From: Sphaerosporella brunnea
Taxonomy: Eukaryota > Ascomycota > Pezizomycetes > Pezizales > Pyronemataceae
Direction: 5' to 3'
DNA length: 64,000 nt
Assembly (NCBI GenBank): GCA_008704415.1
Contig: VXIS01000190.1
Span: 27,748 to 91,747 of the forward strand
Shown: positions 24,448 to 35,975 of the stretch, in pieces
How positions within the stretch are numbered: position 1 is the stretch's first letter
Layout: the number at the start of each line of letters is the position of its first letter
Made by a program: the position numbers and the translations under genes
Notes under the pieces: model-generated
The model's input: only the letters and a program-made list of their open reading frames with translations
Database searches by the model: none
Told to the model about the DNA's origin: nothing

Positions 24448-25745
24448 TCACCGAAACTCCATGCAAGCAAATGTTCTCTCAGGCACATGTTCCAACTGCA
24501 GTTTCTGGAACTTCTCGCTCTTTGCGTGAAAGTAAATCCCATCCACTGTGCCAGAAACCTGATTGAAGCAGATGTAATAAAACCCCTCGAAGCTGGCGCC
24601 GGAAATCTGCCTCACCCGATGGTCCGGCACCAAAAAGTACTCCTTCCATCGCATGAAGATATTTTCCTTCTGCGCGAATCCGCGGTAGCTGAATTCCTGC
24701 CGCTTCGCCTTGCCCACTAGCGGCCGGAACGCGGGGAACCTTTGCCAGTGCGCGAGATCGTTCTTCTCGCTGCTGCCCCACTCCGGCCGTCGCGTCTGGA
24801 ACGTGTACTTGTCGCCGATCATTTCTCCCTCGAAATATGTCGTGAGGGTCGGATGATCCTCGGTGAGACCTGGTGCCACCGCAAATCAGCAATTAGCACA
24901 TCTCTACCGCCATCTCCCACTGCCTAGCAGCCAACCAACCAGCCAGCCATTAAACGCTAACTGCCGCTGTTCCAGTGGAGCGGTGCGGGGTGGGCACACC
25001 CAGCCACGTCGTGGTGCGTACCTTTGATCCGGAGATAGCCACACAGAAATGACTCCGCCATGTTGACATGCTTCAGCTCAACATGCACCTCGTAGGTGGA
25101 TCTGTCGCTTTTTTGCTTCCCAACAAATTTGCTACCGGGACGCAGAAACGACGAAGTGTAGGATGGAAGCACCTGTATCACAAAACAGCCGGGCCGCCAA
25201 TCAGCACGCAGTTCCGCCTTCCCCACCCAAGAACACTGGCAACGATAACCACTTACACGCTTGGTGGAGTAACCAGTGTCCGGCTCGATGGCAAACGGAC
25301 AATCCAGCAGTGACGACGTCACGCCGCTGTTGCATCCGGTGCTAGACGACGCCCGTCTCGTTGAAAAAATCTTCTGCGAAACTCTTGGTGAGGGGGCGGC
25401 GGAGGAGGCGGGAGATTCCTTCGTAGTCGATGGCACGTCTGCGGTGGCTGCGGGTGTTGGTGGTGGTGGTGGCGATGCCACCGCGGTGTAAGCTTTCTCG
25501 TCCTCCGACGCCAATGTCGCCGGCGAAGCCGCATCCAACGGGCATGGAGAGTCGGCGGTAGTCGCTGGCGTATCTTCTCGCTCCTCCTGACGGAGCCAAG
25601 AAACAGCAGTGACTGAATTCGAATTGCTGGTCTCCTCCGGACATGCTAGTTGGATGCGCGCCGGACGGCCAGAGGCGACGACATCGGAATCGAGGGCGGG
25701 AGTCTCCGCGATGTCGGAGCGCGAGTTCAAATTCGGGGTCGGCAT
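24448..25745 (-). CDS. GID4: GID/CTLH E3 ligase substrate receptor Gid4 (Vid24)
   Basis: Three exons on the minus strand, 25257-25745, 25022-25172 and 24448-24869, give 353 residues. The first 150 residues are a disordered Pro/Ser/Thr/Ala-rich leader; the rest is the Vid24 beta-barrel: FLRPGSKFVGKQKS, YEVHVELKHVNMAESFLCGY, LRIKGLTEDHPTLTTYFEGE, HWQRFPAFRPL, FMRWKEYFLVPDHRVRQISG and ASFEGFYYICFNQVSGTVDG. The fungal family recognises N-terminal proline degrons on gluconeogenic enzymes such as Fbp1 and hands them to the GID ubiquitin ligase when glucose returns. Introns are 84 nt (25173-25256) and 152 nt (24870-25021), the latter the longest here but joining KG to LTEDHP exactly. In-frame translation of either intron is not supported by the family. 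Confidence 0.93.
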
Positions 25746-28724
25746 TTTTGCGGCGGGTTATGCGTGTTTGTATCGTCTGATGTGCGTAATATGTATGGGG
25801 CCGTGGAGGGGTCGATTGCGGGTTGATAAAACAATAACAAACGGGTGGCTGTATTTACACTAGAGTACACAACTGCTCAGCCTTTATTTTTATTTTTTTT
25901 CTTCTACGCGGAGTTGGGCGGCGGGCGGGAAAGAAGAAGAAGTGTGTATGGTGGCAACGGATGTCATGGGACCGTACGAGTAGGGTCTACCAGCTACGAA
26001 TTCTTTAGTTTGCTTGCAGTGAGTTCAGCGCAGGCCGCGGAGAGAGCGATGATGGCAGTGACGAAAACGACGACGACTTCAGTATTAGGCGGTGAGTGTG
26101 CGGGAGGGTGCAGTGGAGGCAGCTTAGAAGCATGGAATTGAGGGTGCAGAATTCGGAAGAGTGATCGACTCTCTCTCTCGCGGAAAACTGGGAATTTACT
26201 CCGTCAGGTTTTATGGCGAGTTGCTCTCTGTGAGGACGCCCGTGGTGGTGGTGGTGTGATTATTGTGGGTATAGTGAGTGATTGAGTGGAATAGTAAGCC
26301 GTCAGAAGAGCAAGGAAGAGAAAGAGCAGCAGTGGCAGGGAGGGAAGAGGAGGAGGAGGAGGAGGAGGAGGAGGAGGAGGGGGAGAGGAGGAGGAGGAGA
26401 GGAGCAGCTGGATAAATGGTGAGGAGCGGAGCGGCAAGTCAGATAGAGTGCTGGGGGGGGGGGGGGTGGATGGAGAGGGGATGTCGGAGCATGCAAGCAA
26501 CCAAGCCTGGAAGTCGTCCATGTCTCTCCTCTCTCCCAAGAGTTCTTTTCTTGTTGCTGTCTGTCTGGGGGGGAGGGGCTGTCCGGATTCCCTCTCGCCG
26601 GTCCACAGCGCGGGTCAATAGCGCTCACTTTAAGTGAAGATTTGCGGAGCATCACAATCACCCCTTCTCGCAAGCAAGAAAGAAAGCTGCCAAAACAAAT
26701 CGCTATGCACAAAAGCAGCCTACGCAGCGCAAATGTGAATGTACATATGCCCCATTGCAAAGACGTATGTACCTAATCTCATCGAGTAAAGAGTGCAGGA
26801 AACCCGCTGCCAGATGCTCGCGAAACACATCGATCTGGAGGAGGGACCCCCCGCCCCCAAAACCCACCCATTTTGAACCAGAACACGCAGCGGACAGCGA
26901 GCAGAGGAAGCGTCGGGCGATATTTTTTATATGGCTGCTTCTGCCTCTGCCTCTGCCTCTGCTTCTGCTTCTGATGGCTGCGGTCCGGGAACTTACCGTT
27001 TGCTTGGCTGTTCTATCGAGAGAGAAGGACGCAGCAAGCAAGACGCACAGCGCACGCAGGGGCGGGGCTGCTGCTGCCGCTGCTCGAGCTCGCAGAGAAG
27101 GTGAGAAGAAGAAGAAGAAATGGACGAGTACTGGTGCATGTATGCATGCATTCACTTAGTTAGCTGTGGCTCCTCCCATCCATACGAACGGCGATGAGTT
27201 CTCGCCACTTCACCACCCCGATCTCTGCCATGATCCATGCGGCCACTGTGATTGCATGCCACGCCGCCAAAGCTAGGTCCCTTTCTTCGTAGGAGGTACT
27301 TTAGCTACATAGCAGAGTAGAATATCTACACGGTGGCGGCGAGACGTGGGAGATTCCGGAGATGCGGACGGACACAACAGCAGGGGGGGTGGAAAAAAAA
27401 GAGAAGGCCGGCCAGCGCCAATCAACGATACGATAGCCTTTTTCAGGTACCAAAACCAGCTCTTGCTCAAGCTTTAGCTTCTGTCCCTCGGTCCACGAGG
27501 ATACCACCACCACCATCACACCACCGTGGCCGTGGGAGAGGGAAGAACCTTATTCACGTCCTCCCGGGAGTCAGGTCGATGAAACCGTACCACTACCTTT
27601 CTGCCGCACGGGTGTGTGTGTGCATGTGTGTGTGTGTGTGTGTGCAGAACACCGTGGCGGCGTGGCCAAATATTTGGATCACGACCAGTCATTCTTTAGC
27701 GGGCTTACAGCACAACAACAACAACACTCAAACAACGACCACCCACGCTCTTCATCACCGATTTTGATTGTACAGATAAGTAGCAGTAGTATGAACATTG
27801 GCCCTTTGATGCAAGTATATAATCCATCCACAAGCACCCCCCACACCCCCAAAGCCCATCCAAACACCCACCACCCCCGCCTGTGGAATTCCATCCAGAT
27901 CCGTGTTATTGAAACCGCAGATAAGCAAATCCACCGGCGCGCGCACACACACACACATTCCCTTAAAGCAAATGAAAAGCAACCAAATGGACAGGAAAAA
28001 AGGAAAAAAACACAATGAAAAATAAGCAAAAAAGAAATACAAACGAGATCCTGTATAAGATTCGTAAGATTTGTATTGTATCATAGGCGCCCATAATGAG
28101 TGTCAGGCCAAGGAAATTTCGAGCGATCCTGTGAAAAATGAGTGCCAGAAGACAAAAGGAAATAAACACGAAAGGACTCCATGCCATATGAACCAAGAAA
28201 AATCCATCCAAAACGGCAGGCAACAGGAATTACAGTTATAGCTATAGAGGATATATGCACGAACAGAGGTGAAAAACAGCCAATGCTTTTGGTGTCGTCC
28301 ATCGTAAACTCGTCCCAGCAGCGTTATGGAAACGGTACGAGGAAAGTAAGACAGAAAACGGGGCCGCGAAAAACGATCAGGCAGAGACTCCTCCCAATGA
28401 CGCGTAGGAAATATGTACAACGAAGAAAAGAGGAACGAAACCGGCCCCAAACACAAGACAAAGGGATATCACGATGCGAAAACGGAAAAAAAGAAAAAAA
28501 AGAAAAAAAACTCAAACCCCATGAAAAACTGAATGTTGTAACTCCTCATGCTCCCCAAATGAAATGATGAGAGTAGCCCCGATGTATAGAAAGAGAAAAC
28601 CATCCCTGCGAAGATAAACACCAGCCCAAGCCGCTCTGACCCCGTTTTATGATGATGAAGAATATGAATGCGCCGAATGATGAGTTAGGGTGAATTTGGA
28701 ATAGGGATGAAAGCAATGAGGGAA
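25746..28724. other. About 3 kb of low-complexity intergenic DNA
   Basis: No gene is supported on either strand. It contains a (GGA)n tract at about 26347-26403, a G run at 26452-26466, a CTCTGC/CTTCTG tract at about 26936-26970, an AAG tract near 27104-27120, a (GT)n tract at about 27609-27645 and A-rich DNA from 27995 to 28530. The interval holds the promoter of GID4 and, at its right end, the 3' region of the Byr4-like gene. An unrecognised small gene or non-coding RNA cannot be excluded. Confidence 0.4.
26347..26403 (+). repeat. (GGA)n microsatellite
   Basis: Mostly perfect GGA units with two interruptions. It accounts for the poly-Pro, poly-Leu and poly-Ser frames on the minus strand. 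Confidence 0.9.
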
Positions 28725-31700
28725 TCAAGCCACTCCTATGACTGGTGTAAACTCCAAGCCCTTCGAGTTGACTCGTTCCAAGCTGTGTTCGTCGAATGAA
28801 CTTTTGATCGGGCTGAGATCAAACTCAAACTGATCGTCTGTTGGTGCTTCGTTCCGTAGTTTCAGACGCAAGCCGTTGTTCTTTTCGGGCGATGGGGGAT
28901 ATCCCTCCACAGACCGCGTCAATTTCTGCTTCAGTCGCTTGGTTTGCACAACCAAATCCCTCAACATGTCTGTGTCGAAGTGAACCTTTCCCTTAATGCC
29001 AGAGTTTCGACGGCTGGCTTCTGAGCGTTGACGGTGCTGCATCTTTTCCATCATGCTTTTAGCCACCTCGATGGGGTCGTTCTTATCGACCGTTTTCCTG
29101 GAGATAGGTGAACTGATCGACGGTGCCGGAGAGAGACGCTTGCTGTTCCGATATTTTGGCGTGGACGGGGCATTGCTTTCGTTTCCACCAAAGATATCGT
29201 CGTCCGGCGCTAGGACTGAATGAGAATTACGCGGAGATAACGTGTACGAATTATTTTCATCCGAAAGTTGATGCTTCAACTCTCGGCGCTGTTGTGGCGT
29301 CCAGTTGTTCTGACGATGTAGCGTCTCCTTCTTAAGGGGTGCGTCTTCTTTATCATCGTCCAACGTGGCCAACGCAATAATGGCATCGGCCTCGTCCCAC
29401 AACTCGCAATCCGCCTTGTAGCGAATACCTTTAACCACAGCTGACTCCCGTAATCGTTTCAAATCTTTGGGCTATTGTCAGAATCCACAGGGAAATAGTA
29501 ATGCAGGGACAACCAACCTTCGACAAGAAGTGCAAATTCCCTCACGCATCCAAGGTGACCGATGATACTGGCTTGTCGTTCCTCGATCGCTCTAGGAATT
29601 ACCATTTCGCACACTTCGTCGTCGTCGTCCATGAAATCATCGTCCCAATTTTCACTCGCAAGAGGTACCCTGCCCCGCAAGGTGTTGACAACGGGCATGC
29701 TCTGGCTGCGAACATGGATGGCGGGCGCCCTTCGTCCGGTTCTAGTGGAGGAGAGTAGGCTTTCTTTTGCGTGCATAGTCTTCGGGCGATAGCCACTGCC
29801 GGGAGACGACGAAGAGTGAACCGAGACACCATCGTTCCAATCTAAAATGCTGTTTGTTTCCCGCAGGCTCGAAGTATCCGCGGACCAGCCCTCTCGGGCC
29901 GTGCCGAAGCTAGCGTTGCTGCCATTGTTCTGCAGACCCAGCCCCACACGGGAGGCAGGAATGCGTCCGTGGGGTCGTAGTCCGCCGTTCACAGGCAACC
30001 GGTGGTCGTCCCCGTCCTTAGAAGGCACGTCCCAGTCGCTGCCCCAGCCATCTTCGTCGTCTTCGTGAGCGATATTTGGTGTCCCAAGTTGTTGTGGGGT
30101 ACGTGTACTATTAGGCGATGTATTTCGATGTTTTTTAGATGTAATGGAACAAGCTCCGGGCGCGGAGGTGGAAATTTCGTTATCATAAGAGTGCTGTAGG
30201 GGCGATCGGTGGTCATAGCTCCTTTCAAAATCAAAAATACGGTCTGCCCGCACAGACGGAACCTCGGACACCCGGGTCCGCATGGAATCAAATATTGTGT
30301 CGCTTCCAAAATCATGTTCGCTTTCGCTTCCGATTAAAGTGGATGCACGCTCCAGAGCACTCATGGTGGAGAAACGGTGCGGTCGCATGGTACACCCCAC
30401 AGCTGGAGCACTAGACGTCGACTCCTCCGAGAGACGCTCCTCCGAGAGACGCTCCTCCGAGAGACGCTCCTCCGAGAGACGCTCCTCCGAGAGACGCTCC
30501 TCCGATGGAGAACCAGAGGCGAGTGAAATCGAGGATGATGAAGAAAATTGTTCGCCCAGATTTATGAGCGAAATCTTTTTTATTGGTGGCAAGAGCTCTC
30601 GTCGGATTCCTTCGTAGGCCGGTGTTGGGGGTCTGGATTTCCGGTGGGAAGGATTTGAAGTGGGGTGCAACGAAAGCGCATCAGGAGTTGAGTGTCTCCG
30701 CGAGCAGCGAACACCACCAGAATGACCGTCACCGTCGATGACAACAGAATCATTTGAATTTGTATCCTTCGGCATATTTTTTGCTGTCGCTACGTTCAAT
30801 AGATTGGAAAGCGAAAATGATCTTCGGGTAGTGGTCTTGGTGGGTATTGAAGCTGTCGACGATCGCTTTCGTGCGGGCCGGGGGTGCAAAAACTCGCCCA
30901 TGCTCATCCGCGTAACTGGCCGCGATAGTATATTCAGAGAAGCTGCGTCCGTAAAAAGAGAATTCGTATCGTCGTCGTTACTATTCTTATCGGTTGGGAA
31001 GCTGTTGACAGCGGGTGCGATCACGAGGGTGGGACCAAAGTGCCGCCTGAAGAAATCAGGAACGATCCTCCGGATACCAGACGATTTGGTTAGTTTCGTC
31101 GAACCGGAGCCGGGTTGAGAGCTTCGGGATCGTTTCGCAGTGAAGAAGGGTCGCCATGCATCGACGGACCCAGGATCGTAGGTGCTGATGCGGGGTGAAT
31201 CGAGCTCTAAGCCTTCAGTAGACGGCCGCTCAACGTGGAACAGAGACGGAGAACGCAAGTTATTAGATTGCTCGCAAGTGGTGGTGGTGGGTGGTTGGCA
31301 GTAGATAGCAGTGGATGGGCGCCTCTGCAGTCTTGGCAGCGGTACAGGTGAATTTGCTCTGGATAAACGCTCCGTTGGTGATCTTTTCACTAGTTTGTTT
31401 CTGGTAGAAGGGCGGGAGCTGGGCTGTGGAGAGGCAGTGGCAGCCCGTGACTGTGAGCGGGAGGACGTTGAAGAAATAGTGCCGCCGAGACTGGATGGAG
31501 AGCGAGAGGCAGAGGCAGTTGCCGCAGAGAAAGATTCTGAAAGCCGCCGAAGCCATTTTTTAGACGTGGAGGGCTTGTGTACTGCTGAAGCAATGCAGGC
31601 GGACGTAGGCGTGAGTTGGGAGAAGTTGGGCACATTTGGATTCGCGCACGTATGATCCCCGATGGACTCTTCGATCAAGGGAGGTGTAGTGGAATTAAAG

Positions 31701-31807
31701 GCTACGGGAGAGTTTGGCGCACCGTAGTGCGGTATAGCCAGTGCAAGGCCGCAGGCAGCGATTCCTACCGTCGAAGTCGCGCAGAGCTGTAGGCCACACC
31801 CCAACAC
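28725..31807 (-). CDS. Large Ser-rich protein, tentatively Byr4/Bfa1-like septation regulator
   Basis: Two exons join in frame, 29518-31807 and 28725-29464 (53-nt intron), giving about 1009 residues. The 5' end is unresolved: the first exon is open back to 31807 without an ATG until about residue 309, and a tacag acceptor lies near 31788, so a further upstream exon probably supplies the start. Residues 1-600 are disordered and Ser/Arg/Pro-rich, with a five-copy pentapeptide repeat (SEERL). A conserved-looking C-terminal part includes SENWDDDFMDDDDEV, AIEERQASIIGHLGCVREFA and LLVEDLKRLRESAVVKGI. The WDDDF motif and the ERQAS...LVEDLKRLR segment recall Byr4/Bfa1, the scaffold of the two-part GAP that restrains septation and mitotic-exit signalling; this assignment is from memory. 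An uncharacterised cytoskeletal or polarity protein is the alternative. Confidence 0.6.
30421..30506 (-). repeat. 15-bp coding minisatellite (SEERL repeat)
   Basis: About five and a half near-identical copies of a 15-bp unit (ctcctccgagagacg on the plus strand). It lies in frame inside the Byr4-like gene and encodes tandem SEERL pentapeptides on the minus strand. Because the unit is a multiple of three, copy-number change would lengthen or shorten the protein without breaking it. Confidence 0.95.
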
Positions 31808-33622
31808 GCGTCAATTACGGTCACCATTTCAACCACAGAACGACGGCAAAGGGGTGTGGCAGTGGCAGTGGCAGTGGGTATGGGTGTGGGTGTGGGTGGG
31901 AGAAAAACTGACTGTAGAGACCGTGTGCATTCTGAACTAGAAATTCAGAGTAGCACGATAGACAGCAATTCGCAGTACGAGCTCATTGCATCCGAACAGG
32001 CACCAATTGGATTCGTTGACCGTTATTCCGCCGCAAGACAGAGTTGACGACGAAGGATTCCCCAGCAACGACAGCAGCAACGACAACAACACTGTGGGGG
32101 GGGGGGGGTGGAGCGTCGAGGACGAAAAGGTTGATGTCCGGACGGAAGCGAGAGATGAATTGAGTTCGCACACGGGGTCGTTTCGTCTAGAATTGAGTGT
32201 TTTCCAGCTGCAGGTGTGTAGGGTAGGGCAGGCAGGGCGATAAAGGGGAGGTATTGACGATCCGGCGCCGTGATGGAGTCAACAAAGGGCGTCAGGAAGA
32301 TGGCGCCGCAGAACGAACGAAAACTGATGATGCTTTTTGGGGGGGGGAGATTGCGGCTATGGGGGAATTAGTGGGATTTGGGGGGGGGGGGGGGATGGGG
32401 ATGGGGGGATGGGGGATGGGATGGGAAGGAAGGGAAGGGAAGAGGAGATGGCGGGAGAGGCGTGAGGATGTCGTTGTTTCTCGTCAAAAGGGAAACTGCT
32501 CTCTGATATCGTTTGTACTAGAAGTTAGGAGGACGGAGCAAAACAACGACTGCTCTGGTTTTGGTGGTTGGGCCTCGCCGAGGATGTACCTAGGCTACTG
32601 CCTCAAAGAGGTATGCTTTACGGATCAATATTGGCCTTGGGTTCGGCCGTGGCAGTTACACCGACAAACACTGAGAACTCGATCTGCCCGTGGCTGTGGC
32701 TTGATCCGCCCTACCTATGCTGTTTGAAAGGGAACGGCAGAGGATGCTTGCAATGACAGCGGCAGAGTGTGAACGTTCCTTCCAACGGGCAGGTTCAGGA
32801 GACCGAGAGGCGCGAGATCGACTGGAGGAAGCATATGGCACTCATGCACTCCTGAGTTCTTGGATGCATGCACATAAGGGTCTGTACCTGCGGCTGGCTG
32901 ATGTATGTAGGTGTATGTATGTATGTATGTATGTATGTATGTAGACGGGCACATGCCACAGCTGCAGCGGACCTGGGTTTGTTTGTTTTCAGTGCACGCA
33001 AGGCTGGCATGTCAACAAGATCCTTCCTCGCATGCATAGAACCACCTAAGACGGAGAGATCGGAACTACTCGATGTATGGGTATGCAGGCTATGCAGGTC
33101 GGACGGAAGCGCATGGAAGGAGTTGTGGGCAGGCGGGCGGCAGGCCTGAGCTGAGTGCAACCTGGGACCCAAGCGACTGTCCGTTGGCATCCGCAACGGG
33201 TGGCACGCTCAATTTGCCGGGATTGGAAATTGCGTTTCCATTTCGATATCGTCACCAGCGAGAAAAACCGCGCTGCTGAAAATAACTCCCGCCCTGCTAA
33301 GACGACTCGCGTTTCCGAAAAAAGATCTGGTCACGTGATTTTTAGTCTGAGCCAAAACTTCTTCGATTCGGTCTTTCGAGTATAAATTGTGTACCAGAGT
33401 CACGTGGTTCGATCTTTTTCGGAAACGCGAGAGTAGAGTACTTACATAAGACCCCGCGTGACAAAGCCTGCATCAGATAAGATAACCGCGTTCCCTCTGA
33501 TCTATCCGCCCAAGCGTCCCGCTCGGAGAGAAAGGCCTTGTCAAACCCCCCCCAAACCGCCACGCCCTCCACTCCAACACCGATCCCCCCCCACCCCATC
33601 CGCGTTTCATATCTCCGCAACG
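31808..33622. other. Divergent intergenic region between the Byr4-like gene and GCN20
   Basis: No gene. It contains GTGGCA/GGGTGT tracts at 31857-31901, G runs at 32097-32108 and 32380-32395, a (GTAT)n tract at 32911-32943 and the inverted-repeat element at 33306-33431. It should hold the missing 5' exon and promoter of the Byr4-like gene and the GCN20 promoter. Confidence 0.4.
33306..33431. repeat. 126-bp inverted-repeat element with paired CACGTG boxes
   Basis: The left arm at 33306-33338 and right arm at 33400-33431 are reverse complements with about four mismatches and one indel. The outer ends are ctcgcgtttccg and cggaaacgcgag, the inner ends are the two CACGTG boxes, and the spacer is 61 bp. 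Small size and terminal inverted repeats suggest a MITE-like element, but no clear target-site duplication flanks it. The whole element ends 191 bp before the GCN20 start codon, so it may be a paired factor-binding site instead. Confidence 0.6.
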
Positions 33623-35975
33623 ATGGAACGTGAAATTACCGCAATTCTACCCTCGCTGGACCCCGTCATAACCGATTACTCTGTCGGCTTCCTGACCCAT
33701 GCTGCCACCTCCACCTCTCCCGAGGCTGATCTCGAGCTTGCAGAGGCAATCAGCACCGTCACCCAGATCTTGCTCGATGCCGCCCCACTATCTGTCGACC
33801 AAACCAAGATCACATCAATGATCTCGAAGCTAGTCTCTCAGCTGGAAGAGAAGTATGGCAGCCGTAAAGAATCGTCGTCGCAGGCCAAGTCGAAGAGATT
33901 GGACCAGACCATCAATGTGGCGTCGCACAGGAGCATCTCCGCAACGATGGGTCTGCTCGGCAGTGGCATTGATATCGACGCCGTAGGAACCCGTAAGGTG
34001 GAGAGTCGAGTCGACAAGAAGAAATTGGAGAAGGCGGAGCGTAAGATCAAGGCCAAGCAGGACAAGAAGATCATGAAGAACGTGGAGTATGAAGCCTCAA
34101 AATTGGTCGGCGCGGACAACCAGAAGGCGTATGAAGAGTTCTACATGACTGTCAACCCTCTGAGCTTGGAGTCTGCGGCCGGAAAGAGCAAGGACATCAA
34201 AGTGGAGGGCATCGACCTGTCAATTGGCGGTCTGAGAATTCTCACGGACACCACACTTACTCTTGCTTACGGACGGCGGTACGGTTTGGTGGGAAAGAAC
34301 GGTATAGGAAAGTCTACTCTGCTGAGAGCTCTCTCTCGAAGAGAAGTCTCCATTCCGACCCACATCACCATTTTGCACGTGGAGCAAGAGGTCGGGCTTC
34401 TAATTTTTCATTGCGTAAATATTCGAGTGTGGACATTAACAAGAAGCGCAGATTATGGGCGATGACACCCCTGCACTCCAGGCCGTTTTGGACGCTGATG
34501 TTTGGCGCAAACATTTGATGAACGAGCAAGCGCGGATCACCAAGGAATTGGCCGAGCTTGAGAAAACACCGGACCCGATTACCGTCAGCAGCGGCCAGAG
34601 CCACACTTCGCGCAAGCGTGACGAGCTGGACGCTCTTCTCGCCGACGTTCACACCAAGTTGGCCGAAATGGACGCGGACTCCGCTGAATCGCGAGCGGCA
34701 GCCATTCTTGCAGGTTTGGGATTCTCTTCCGAGAGGCAACAATTTGCTACCAAAACATTCTCCGGAGGTTGGCGTATGCGTCTGGCGCTTGCTCGTGCGC
34801 TGTTCTGTAAACCTGATCTCTTGCTTCTCGACGAACCGTCCAACATGTTGGACGTTCCTTCTATCACTTTCCTTTCCGAGTACCTTCAGACATATCCTTC
34901 CACCGTCTTGGTCGTGTCCCACGACAGAGCTTTCTTGAACGAGGTCGCCACAGATATCATCCACCAGCATTCCGAGCGATTGGATTACTACAAAGGTGGC
35001 AACTTCGATTCCTTCTATGCCACCAAAGAAGAGCGAAGAAAGACGGCGAAGCGTGAATATGAAAACCAGATGGCTTACCGCAAGCACTTGCAAACTTTCA
35101 TTGATAAATTCAGGTACAACGCAGCCAAATCCTCTGAGGCGCAGAGTAGAATCAAGAAGTTGGAGAAATTGCCAGTCCTGGAGGCACCTGATGACGAGTA
35201 CTCGGTGGTGTTCAAGTTTCCCGACGTCGAAGCTCTCAGCCCGCCAATTTTACAGATGTCAGGCGTCTCTTTTGCTTACACGGAAGGGAACCCAATCGTT
35301 CAGAACGTGGACCTTGATGTACAGCTAGACTCCCGTATCGGCATCGTTGGACCCAACGTACGTCCTCGCTCCGTGATGTAGCAAATTGTGCTAACATGAC
35401 TGCAGGGTGCTGGTAAAACCACAGTTCTCAAGCTGCTCATCGGGCAGCTCGAGCCATCCAAAGGTCTCATCAGCAAGCACTCCCGTCTACGCGTGGGCTT
35501 CTTCGCGCAGCACCACGTCGACGCCCTAGACCTCACCATGAGCGCGGTCAGTTTCTGCGCCAAGGTGCATCCTGGCAAGACGGACGAGGAGTACCGACGG
35601 CACCTCGGCGCGTTCGGTATCACGGGTACCACAGGTCTTCAAAAGATGGAAATGTTGTCCGGAGGTCAGAAGTCGCGTGTGGCATTTGCCCTTCTGAGTC
35701 TGCAGAACCCGCACATCCTCGTCCTTGACGAGCCGTCCAACCACTTGGATATTGAAGCAATGGATGCACTCTCGGACGCCTTGCGCAACTTCAAGGGCGG
35801 TGTACTGATGGTCTCTCACGACGTCACCATGCTCGCTAACGTTTGCACGCACTTGTGGGTCTGCGATAACGGCACTGTAGAGGCGTTCCCTGGCGACATC
35901 AAGGCGTACAAGAAGCGCATTCTGGAACAGGCCGGCGCGGACGGAGTCGTCAAGCAGAACCATCACGTGGGCTAG
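33623..35975 (+). CDS. GCN20: ABCF ATPase Gcn20
   Basis: Three exons, 33623-34390, 34452-35357 and 35406-35975, give 747 residues (yeast Gcn20 has 752). The N-terminal 200 residues are the Gcn20-specific region that binds Gcn1. Two ABC ATPase modules follow: the first with Walker A VGKNGIGKST, signature FSGGWRMRLALARAL and Walker B LLLLDEPSNMLD; the second with GPNGAGKTT (split by the second intron), signature LSGGQKSRVAFALLS and LVLDEPSNHLDI. No membrane segment is present. With Gcn1, Gcn20 binds ribosomes and passes uncharged-tRNA status to the kinase Gcn2 in amino-acid starvation. Its promoter carries the inverted-repeat element with two CACGTG boxes. Confidence 0.95.

Noticed and set aside
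24448..24892. Second minus-strand open frame of 137 codons over the last GID4 exon
   Set aside because: It is a shifted reading of the Vid24 domain; the chosen frame carries the family motifs and splices to the upstream exons.
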